Shown: positions 1 through 4,989 of the stretch, piece by piece | How positions within the stretch are numbered: position 1 is the first letter of the stretch | Layout: each line of letters opens with the position of its first letter | NCBI GenBank assembly: GCA_009843725.1 | Contig: VYCX01000150.1 | Coordinates: 1-6,528, forward strand | DNA: 6,528 nucleotides | DNA from: Boseongicola sp. SB0675_bin_26 | GTDB taxonomy: Bacteria; Pseudomonadota; Alphaproteobacteria; Rhodobacterales; Rhodobacteraceae | Direction of reading: 5' to 3' | Notes under the pieces: model-generated | What the model was told of the DNA's origin: nothing | The model's input: the letters and a program-made list of their open reading frames with translations, nothing else | Database searches by the model: none | Translations under genes and position numbers: made by a program

Positions 1-143
1 GTGAGCGACAGGACCACGTCGCCTGCCGAGAGGGAAATAGCGGTCCATTTGTTCGTGATCCTCACTCGCATCCCTTCCGGCGCGCTTGTCAGGTTCAGGC
101 AATGCCTCAGCCCTTGAAGCCAGCCTTCAATCGTTCGGCACAT
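1..143 (-). CDS. Unidentified partial reading frame running off the left edge
   Basis: A minus-strand frame opens with an ATG at 143-141 and stays open for 47 codons to the window edge, so its C-terminus is not visible. A second in-frame ATG lies at 71-69, giving a start that reads MRVRITNKWTAISLSAGDVV, and GGAAGG lies immediately upstream of it. That spacing is too short for a normal ribosome binding site. The alternation of hydrophobic and polar residues after residue 25 looks like beta strands of a real protein. I do not recognise the family and propose no function. It lies downstream of hipA on the same strand, with about 200 bp between, so it could be the next gene or a chance open frame in GC-rich DNA. 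Confidence 0.3.
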   Translation of the reverse strand, partial: MCRTIEGWLQGLRHCLNLTSAPEGMRVRITNKWTAISLSAGDVVLSL

Positions 144-351
144 CGTTGTTGGTCCTGGAATGGAGCATGTCCGAGACCACCTGAAGATCGGGCACGCACC
201 CCGGTACGGATCCGGGCGGGACTGGCAAGCGGCCGGCTTCCCGACCCATGCCGTGGCTCCTCACCATGGCGCGGATCATCCTCGCGTGTGTGGGGAACGC
301 TCGAGTGCCGGGTCGTCAGGGCGCTGCAGGAGCGCAAGACGGCAGTCATGG
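144..351. other. Spacer downstream of hipA with no supported gene
   Basis: No reading frame here resembles a protein I know, on either strand. A 5-bp stem with a 5-base loop (321-325 pairing with 331-335) lies just past the hipA stop, but no T-run follows it, so I do not call a terminator. A 50-codon minus-strand frame (279-127) is open but has no family features. Confidence 0.5.
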
Positions 352-1599
352 TCATTTGGCCAGCGTTCCCTGGATGGCTCGACACCGCGTGTCGATGGCC
401 TCGATCACCTCGTTGATCACGCCATGCGGACCTGCCGGCATGGCGGCGATGTCGTCGGCTGTCGTCGCCAGCTCCGCGCTCACGCGGCTGGCCAGCTGAT
501 CCACCCGGGCGACTGCGCGGCGCGGTGCAAGTCCGCAGGCCTCGGCCTCCCGCGCCCAGTGACGTCCCTCGATGTACGAGCCATCGCGCTTCCCGCCGAT
601 GTCGAGCGCAAGGTTGCGCGTAATGTTCGGCCATACGGCGGCGCACATCACGTCGTAGAGAGGCGCCAACCGCGCGCCATGCGCAGACAGCATGAGCGAA
701 TGATTCTTCATGTGTGCATCCGTGTTGCAGCACAGGACGTTGAAGACCAGCATGTCCCATAGCTGCATGACATCCATGCCGCCGCCCACTTGCCGCAGCC
801 GATCCATCATCTTCGAATAGCTGCCCTTCTGGCCACGATGCCGTGAATGCTGGTACTTGCCAGCCGGCGGCAGCCCGAGCGCCTGGCAGAAGTCCTCCTG
901 ATGCCGCCGGCGCAACAGGTCGCCTTCCTGCACCCGATCGTATCGTTCCACCATGAGAAAGCAGCGCTGCCCGGCACGGCGCGTGGTCACCGCTGCCGCA
1001 GGCAGGCCGACCCGGTGCGCAAGCGTCAGGCAGAAGGCCTCGTTCTGCACGCTGCCCTGAAGGCGATCCGGGCTGTCCGGCTTCAGGATGTGGCTCGACG
1101 GCGCCCCGTGCACGGGTATGCCGATCCGCCCGTCGTCCAGCAGACGCACCGACAGCTTCGACTGGACCCCTGCAAGCGACATCGACACGCCCTCTTCGCC
1201 GACCAGGAACGGTCTTGCCGGCAGCCCGTTCAGGATCCGTTCAAGCTCGGTCTCGGTCGCGACCGGCAGGACATTCCGTCCGGTCGTGCCGCGCCGGGAA
1301 AACGACAAGGCGCCAGAGGTGTCGCGACCGACCCTGGCCAGCAGCGCAAGCACGTCGGTGCGCGGTACATCGAGGATGCGCGCCATGGTCCGCAGTTCGT
1401 CCATGTCCTCCGGAAGCAGGTTGATCAGCCATGGCGCGAGACTGTGCCAGTCGAATGCCCGATCCGAGAGGGGCATCGTTGTCGATACGGGAAAGGCGCC
1501 GGGAAGGGCCAGCCACTCCGGTGCATATCGGAAGACCGGTGCCGGTTCGGCCGCGGTCTGGATCGATCCGACCGGATGCCGCTCGAAAAAGATGTCCAT
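352..1599 (-). CDS. hipA: HipA-family Ser/Thr protein kinase toxin
   Basis: This 415-residue protein matches the HipA toxin kinase family in length and motif order. HipA kinases phosphorylate a translation component (glutamyl-tRNA synthetase for E. coli HipA), halting growth and promoting persistence; the target here is unknown. Visible features are an N-terminal HipA coupling subdomain (about residues 1-100, ending SGALSF), the ATP-loop SLAGVQSK (141-148) whose Ser141 corresponds to the autophosphorylated Ser of E. coli HipA, Lys173 in HILKP for ATP binding, VERYDR (217-222), HQEDFCQ (233-239), catalytic Asp294 and Asn299 in NTDAHMKN, and metal-binding Asp316 in LAPLYDVM. All kinase residues are present, so it should be active. 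The ATG is 6 bp past the hipB stop. GAGG at the end of hipB lies about 12 bases upstream of it, which suggests translational coupling. No frameshift or internal stop is seen. Confidence 0.93.
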   Translation of the reverse strand: MDIFFERHPVGSIQTAAEPAPVFRYAPEWLALPGAFPVSTTMPLSDRAFDWHSLAPWLINLLPEDMDELRTMARILDVPRTDVLALLARVGRDTSGALSFSRRGTTGRNVLPVATETELERILNGLPARPFLVGEEGVSMSLAGVQSKLSVRLLDDGRIGIPVHGAPSSHILKPDSPDRLQGSVQNEAFCLTLAHRVGLPAAAVTTRRAGQRCFLMVERYDRVQEGDLLRRRHQEDFCQALGLPPAGKYQHSRHRGQKGSYSKMMDRLRQVGGGMDVMQLWDMLVFNVLCCNTDAHMKNHSLMLSAHGARLAPLYDVMCAAVWPNITRNLALDIGGKRDGSYIEGRHWAREAEACGLAPRRAVARVDQLASRVSAELATTADDIAAMPAGPHGVINEVIEAIDTRCRAIQGTLAK

Positions 1600-1605
1600 G
1601 TCCGG

Positions 1606-1896
1606 TTACGCCTCGGGCAGCACTGGGCGCGCGCCGCGGTGGTCTTCGAAGAGCACGGAGATGCTGATGCCCAGGGCTTCGGCCGCGGCAAGCGCGGGCC
1701 CGAGATAGCTGGTTCCCTTGCCCCGTTCGAGTTCGCTGATGAAACGCCTGTTGGTGCCGATCATCGACGCCAGGTCCTCCTGCGTGTACCCCAGCGTCTT
1801 TCGACGGTGCCGGAGGCTGGCCCCGAATTCCCGCGCGAGGCGTCGCTCTGCCAACTTTATGTCCAATGCAAGGTCGCTCCTGCTGCAGTTCGGCAT
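1606..1896 (-). CDS. hipB: HipB-like XRE-family antitoxin and repressor
   Basis: This 96-residue DNA-binding protein is the predicted antitoxin that binds and neutralises HipA and represses the operon. Residues 23-80 form a helix-turn-helix XRE domain: RHRRKTLGYTQEDLA, then SMIGTNRRFISELERGK, then the closing helix LAAAEALGISISVLFED. The basic, charged first 22 residues resemble the leader of other HipB-like proteins (E. coli HipB is 88 aa). The frame stays open far upstream, to 2847, but I chose the ATG at 1896-1894 because protein-like sequence begins there and a promoter and operator lie just before it. No strong Shine-Dalgarno precedes the ATG; the leader may be very short. The gene comes first in the operon, as is usual for hipBA, so antitoxin is made before toxin. 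Confidence 0.9.
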   Translation of the reverse strand: MPNCSRSDLALDIKLAERRLAREFGASLRHRRKTLGYTQEDLASMIGTNRRFISELERGKGTSYLGPALAAAEALGISISVLFEDHRGARPVLPEA

Positions 1897-1916
1897 CTCG
1901 ACCGAGCATTGATTGG

Positions 1917-1979
1917 TGATGATACCGCCTTGTAGCTTTACTACGTCAAGACCCACGAAGTTACAAGGCGGTATCATCA
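1917..1979. repeat. Perfect 18-bp inverted repeat upstream of hipB, candidate HipB operator
   Basis: The arms are TGATGATACCGCCTTGTA (1917-1934) and its exact reverse complement (1962-1979), separated by 27 bases. Each arm also contains a TAC-N6-GTA half-symmetry (1923-1934 and 1962-1973), similar in style to the TATCC-N8-GGATA operators known for E. coli HipB. Each arm could therefore hold one dimer, with centres about 45 bp apart. No T-run follows on either strand, which argues against a terminator. The whole 63-bp unit is flanked by the 5-bp direct repeat ATTGG (1912-1916 and 1980-1984). That would also fit a tiny inserted element with a target duplication, but I consider operator function more likely. 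Confidence 0.7.
1919..1949 (-). promoter_or_regulatory. Candidate sigma-70-type promoter for hipBA
   Basis: Reading the minus strand, a -35-like TTGACG (1949-1944) is followed after 19 bases by a -10-like TATCAT (1924-1919), 5 of 6 matches to TATAAT. The spacer is longer than the ideal 17. Transcription would start within about 15 bases of the hipB ATG, giving a very short leader. The -10 box lies inside the hipB-proximal arm of the inverted repeat, so a repressor bound there would block it, consistent with autoregulation by HipB and HipA. No matching -35 exists on the plus strand for the mirrored TATCAT, so the promoter is predicted to be one-directional. Confidence 0.45.
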
Positions 1980-1984
1980 ATTGG

Positions 1985-2169
1985 CTCCGGCCTTTGGTGT
2001 GAGTGATCTGTAGCATTGGGCCGAGGCTTTGGGTGTCGTATCGGGCAGCGCGGCTCCGCCGTGACCGGGGCCCTGGTCCGGCTTGTCGGACCCGAGCCAG
2101 CGGGACGCCGTCTCCGCACATGCGGGGAAGCGTCATGACATTGGTTCCCATTGTATCCGATGGTGCCTG
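1985..2169. other. Spacer between hipBA and the carbonic anhydrase stump, nothing recognised
   Basis: Two minus-strand frames stay open through this stretch, including one continuous with hipB, but neither gives recognisable protein sequence. The translations are rich in Arg, Pro and Thr, as expected of non-coding GC-rich DNA. No tRNA, hairpin plus T-run, or repeat array is seen. Confidence 0.45.
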
Positions 2170-2325
2170 AACGACGATGATCTCGCGTGCGGTGAGCAGC
2201 TTGTCGGTGTCGAGGCGTGCGTCCATGCACGCAACCACGGCCACGCCCCGCGCGGGCGGCGAGGGAACGTCGCACTTGACAAAGCTCTCCGCATGGCGTG
2301 CGTTGCTCTGCTTCATGCAATTCAT
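2170..2325 (-). pseudogene. Beta-class carbonic anhydrase, N-terminal fragment
   Basis: Starting from an ATG at 2325-2323 or 2316-2314, the frame reads MKQSNARHAESF, then VKCDVPSPPARGVAVV, then ACMDARLD. This is the characteristic beginning of the small beta-carbonic anhydrase family of zinc enzymes that interconvert CO2 and bicarbonate. The C-x-D-x-R motif that supplies the first zinc Cys and the Asp-Arg pair is present. After about residue 40 the resemblance stops. The expected continuation (a DAHVIRNAGG-like strand and the later H-x-x-C zinc ligands) is missing, so no active site can form. The frame happens to stay open into hipB, but the intervening sequence is not protein-like. I read it as a 3'-truncated remnant; the exact breakpoint, near 2200-2170, is uncertain. 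Confidence 0.7.
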
Positions 2326-2483
2326 CCGTGACCGACTTGGGAGCCACCTCGGGTGGCCACGGGATGAGCTCAGAAGCGCCACCGCATCAGGAATGCCTCG
2401 GGCGCATGTCTCGTGTTCCGGCTGTGGGCACGGTTGGTCAATTCCGCATGCCCAACGGATGCACCGGCGGGGACAGGCCCCGG

Positions 2484-3215
2484 TCAGCGGCAATGCGTCG
2501 CCCGAAAGGAAACCAGGAGCTGGCCGACCTCTGTCGGCTTGTCTTCCATGGCGAAGTGACCGCACTCGTTCAGGACGTGCAGTTCGGAGTTCGGGATCGC
2601 ATCGTGCGGCTTGTGTGCCCACGCAACGACCTGCCACTGATCGTCTTCGCTCCGGACAATCTGAACCGGCATCTCGCCGAGTTCGGAAAGGCGGTCCGCG
2701 ACCTCTTCCGCCTGCCTGTGGTCGCAGCGACCAACCTGATGCTGAAAGAGACTGGCTTGTCCGACGGGGCAGGAGACGAAGTCGAAATAGGTGTCGAGAG
2801 CGGATTCGCTCAGATGCCGCTTGTTGCTCACCGTCGAGAGAAGCCATTCCCGAAAGTGCTCTCGATGCTCGCCATCCGGCTTTCCGACGAACAGCTCGAG
2901 GCCTTCCTGCATCTGCTCGCGGGTACGGCGCGACGGCAAGGCGTCGAAGCTGACGACGTCGATCAACGTCAGGGACCGTACCCGGGAAGGAGAGAACACG
3001 CAGAAGCGCTGTGCGACGTCCCCACCGATCTCGTGAGACACGACATGTGCTTCCTTCAATCCCCGAAGCGTCATCAACCCTTCAAGTACCGGGACCTGAC
3101 CGGACACCGACATGTCGACCTCTGGGTTCCGGGGACGCTCGGACAGTCCGTATCCCAACAGGTCGAACACGTACACCTTGAAACCTGCACCGGTCAAAAC
3201 CGGCACGAGAAGTCA
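2484..3215 (-). pseudogene. Alpha/beta-hydrolase fold protein, 5'-truncated and with altered active site
   Basis: The frame from a GTG at 3206 gives 240 residues resembling alpha/beta hydrolases of the haloalkane-dehalogenase-like group. It contains the strand FDLLGYGLSERP (14-25), a nucleophile elbow SHEIGGD (57-63), SLTLIDVVSFD (78-88), the acid region SEDDQW (186-191, probable acid Asp189) and the catalytic His217 in ECGHFAMED. The N-terminal 40-60 residues, which normally carry the oxyanion-hole HG motif, are absent. Resemblance begins near 3215, just after an in-frame stop, next to unrelated permease sequence. The nucleophile position, normally Asp or Ser (HDIGG is common), is Glu59, and the usual WGEDD before the acid is RSEDD. 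Truncation plus these changes point to a decaying gene. Its substrate cannot be told. An annotation tool might still call an intact short CDS at 2484-3206. Confidence 0.75.
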
Positions 3216-3235
3216 GGACGGGTTGCGGGCTTGTA

Positions 3236-3364
3236 GATTGCGTTCAGAACGTCACGCCCGAGTCACTTCAAGCCTTGCGGGAAGGACCGGGGTTCGACCG
3301 GTCTCTCCTCGTGCAATTCGCCTCGCGGCTTGGAAACCTGCTGACGGGCGATCTTGGCATTTCC
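3236..3364 (+). pseudogene. DppB/OppB-type peptide ABC transporter permease fragment
   Basis: A plus-strand frame reads QNVTPESLQALREGPG, then FDRSLLVQFASRLGN, then LLTGDLGIS. It matches the segment between the first and second membrane helices of DppB/OppB-type permeases: the stretch corresponding to NPE...QMGLDKPL..QY...VLHGDLGIS in E. coli DppB. These proteins form the channel of dipeptide, oligopeptide or nickel importers in the inner membrane. The first membrane helix upstream is missing, and everything after GDLGIS is lost, so only about 43 codons remain. The 3' edge runs into transposase sequence in the same frame; the 5' edge abuts the truncated hydrolase on the other strand. It must be non-functional. 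Confidence 0.65.
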
Positions 3365-3416
3365 AACGCCGGCGCGATCGGTCGCGCAGGTCATCAGGGC
3401 CGCAGCCGAACGCGAA

Positions 3417-3787
3417 CGGCCCTCTACGAACCGGGGAGCGACCTTGCGGCACAGTGGGGAAAGGTTTGGCGCGGCCAGCTGGACCAAGGGCGTCTCGACC
3501 TCGTCATCGCGGAGCTCGCAAGACATGCGGAACGCTGCCGGAAAGCGGAAGGGAACATGGCCTGTTTCCGGACGAACCGGGTGCGCATGGACTATCCACG
3601 GTTCCGGGAGCGGAACCTGTGCGTCTCAACCGGGGTCATCCAGGGGGCCTGCAAGTCCGTGATCGCGGGCCGGCTGAAGCGCGGCGGGATGCACTGGAGC
3701 GTCGACGGCGCCAACGCCTGCATCGTGCAGCGGTGTTCCGTTCACAGAAACAGGTTCGACGACTTCTGGGAACGAAGGGCAGGCTGA
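3417..3787 (+). pseudogene. ISKra4-family transposase, C-terminal remnant
   Basis: The C-terminal ~123 residues read ALYEPGSDLAAQWGKVW, then LDQGRLD, FRTNRVRMDYPRFRE, LCVSTGVIQGACKSVIAGRL, KRGGMHWSVDGAN and finally FDDFWERRAG. These are the hallmark blocks near the C-terminus of ISKra4-family transposases (TNRxRMxYPxFR, GxCVSxGVxxxxCK, RLKRxGMHW, DFWE). A full transposase of the family is roughly three times longer or more. The N-terminal and central parts are missing, replaced by permease-like sequence in the same frame, and no start codon of its own is evident. The C-terminus ends normally at a TGA (3785-3787). I could not identify a terminal inverted repeat downstream. The insertion sequence is dead but probably marks the rearrangement that shaped this region. 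Confidence 0.8.
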
Positions 3788-3912
3788 TCTCGCAAGGCCT
3801 GCACAAATTTGTCGTGCACCCGTTCGCCTAGGCATTTGCATCGCTGTCAGTCACGATGCTACCTGCAGCGAGTCCCTCGGACATCACGTCGGGGCAGGAT
3901 TGGGATCAAGGC

Positions 3913-4722
3913 GTGTCTAACTCTTCAGGCAAGGGGGTCGTTGTAACCGGGGCAGCAGCGGGCATTGGATACGCCATTGCGAAGCGTTTTGCCGCCGACG
4001 CTTACCGGACCGCCGTTGTTGACCTGGACGAGGAAAGGGCCTGCGCTGCAGCCGCGTCGATTGCCGAAGAAACGGGCGGCATGACTTTGGCAGCGACAGC
4101 CGATGTCGCTGACTTCGAAAGCTGTCGTGCCGCACACGACAGGATTGTCTCGGAATTCGGGCCAGTCTCCGTGCTGGTGAACAATGCCGGGATCATGTCG
4201 CAGCGGCTCGGGCGGATCGAGGCGCTGCCGCCCGAGCATTTTGATGATTTGCTTGCCATCCACGTGCGTGGCGCGGTCAACTGGGCGCGGTTGGTGACAT
4301 CGGCCATGCGCGAGGCGAAGTTCGGGCGGATCATCAACATTTCGTCCGGCAATGCCAAGCTCGCCGTGCCCTACAGGCTGGCATACGTGACAGCGAAAAA
4401 GGCAATCCTCGGGATCACGGAGGCATTGGCGCTGGAGACCGCGCGCGATGGAATCACGGTCAACGCGATATTGCCCGGCTACATCGCGACCCGGACGCTT
4501 CTGGATCGCGCGGATGCCGGCATTCTGGACAAGGACAGCTTTGCCGAAAGAACGCCCGTGGGCCGTTGGGGCAGGCCGGATGAAATTGCACGCGTGGCCG
4601 CGTTTCTCGCCGATGCGGATTCCGGGTTCATCACCGGCTCCACGTTGGTGGTCGACGGTGGCATCACGATCCGGGGGGACCCGCACGAAGACCTTTCCCA
4701 TCCCCCATATCCCCAAGGCTGA
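3913..4722 (+). CDS. SDR-family oxidoreductase, probably NAD-dependent
   Basis: This 269-residue classical short-chain dehydrogenase/reductase interconverts an alcohol and a carbonyl; the substrate is unknown. It has the nucleotide-binding TGAAAGIG (12-19), Asp37 at the end of strand 2 (favouring NAD over NADP), Asp64 in ADVADF, NNAG (90-93), catalytic Ser145, Tyr158 and Lys162 in YVTAK, the PGYIATR turn (188-194) and the closing GRWGRPDEIA and TGSTLVVDGG blocks. The position usually held by the tetrad Asn (as in NVRG) is His117, reading IHVRG. I chose GTG 3913-3915 because the family normally starts a few residues before the Rossmann fold and GGGAT lies 8 bases upstream. An ATG at 3856 would add 19 low-complexity residues and lacks a ribosome binding site. 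The gene is intact, unlike the remnants to its left. Confidence 0.93.
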   Translation: MSNSSGKGVVVTGAAAGIGYAIAKRFAADAYRTAVVDLDEERACAAAASIAEETGGMTLAATADVADFESCRAAHDRIVSEFGPVSVLVNNAGIMSQRLGRIEALPPEHFDDLLAIHVRGAVNWARLVTSAMREAKFGRIINISSGNAKLAVPYRLAYVTAKKAILGITEALALETARDGITVNAILPGYIATRTLLDRADAGILDKDSFAERTPVGRWGRPDEIARVAAFLADADSGFITGSTLVVDGGITIRGDPHEDLSHPPYPQG

Positions 4723-4725
4723 GAC

Positions 4726-4809
4726 ATGAAGCGGGAGCTGACAAATGGAGGCGACTTGCGCTTCCTGGACCGATCATTTGCAGGAGGAATTGCAGACATT
4801 CTGCCGTGA
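4726..4809 (+). CDS. 27-codon reading frame coupled to the SDR gene, possible gene stump
   Basis: An ATG lies 3 bases after the SDR stop, with AAGG about 7 bases upstream, which is typical spacing for a following operon gene. It reads MKRELTNGGDLRFLDRSFAG and ends GIADILP before a TGA. I do not recognise the family. The good start context but early stop suggests either a real small protein or the beginning of a second gene that has been truncated. The frame after the stop gives no clear continuation. An overlapping 69-codon frame beginning at 4745 also has a fair ribosome binding site (GGGAG, 7 bases upstream) but a non-protein-like composition. Confidence 0.25.
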   Translation: MKRELTNGGDLRFLDRSFAGGIADILP

Positions 4810-4989
4810 CATGCTACGCAGTCGCCGTGCCGGGGACTGCTCTGCAAGGATGGCTCCGCGGGATCACTCGGAACCGCCAAGGATGCAGGAACACGTCTTG
4901 ATGGCGCCCCGGCCAAAGTTGTTGCCAAGCGGGACGCTCGCGCCAGAACAGTGAAGGCCTTGGCATGCCTTGGCCAGTTCGCTCCGGGG
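4810..4989. other. Spacer between the SDR region and pckA, nothing recognised
   Basis: The SDR and pckA converge across this gap, so at least one terminator is expected here, but no GC stem followed by a T-run is visible for either. An 8-bp tandem direct repeat GCCTTGGC (4957-4964 and 4967-4974) sits about 15 bases downstream of the pckA stop. No recognisable coding sequence is present. Confidence 0.4.

Noticed and set aside
127..279. Possible tyrosine-recombinase tail on the minus strand (DLQVVSDMLHSRT)
   Set aside because: A brief resemblance to the LxxVSxxLGHSxxxTT block of integrases, but the His-x-x-Arg and catalytic Tyr context is absent and the frame stops after NNDVPND. Too little to claim.
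847..1935. 362-codon plus-strand open frame opposite hipA and hipB
   Set aside because: It is a shadow of the two toxin-antitoxin genes. The translation shows no motifs and there is no ribosome binding site.
1917..1979. Rho-independent terminator
   Set aside because: The long stem has a 27-base loop and no T-run on either side, and it sits upstream of hipB rather than after a gene.
2343..2357. GCCACC-TCG-GGTGGC hairpin as a terminator
   Set aside because: A 6-bp stem with a 3-base loop but no T-run, lying between two gene remnants. Such stems are common by chance in GC-rich DNA.
1606..2847. A single 413-aa protein ending in the HipB domain
   Set aside because: Only the last 96 residues and a carbonic anhydrase stump are protein-like. 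The upstream third is the wrong frame of the hydrolase remnant. HipB-like proteins are about 90 aa, and a promoter and operator lie just before the internal ATG.
2298..3236. 312-codon plus-strand open frame across the hydrolase
   Set aside because: It is antisense to the hydrolase remnant, which carries the recognisable motifs on the minus strand.
3803..3812. ACAAATTTGT palindrome as an insertion-sequence end or operator
   Set aside because: A 10-bp palindrome just after the transposase stop with no second copy and no target duplication visible, so no role can be supported.
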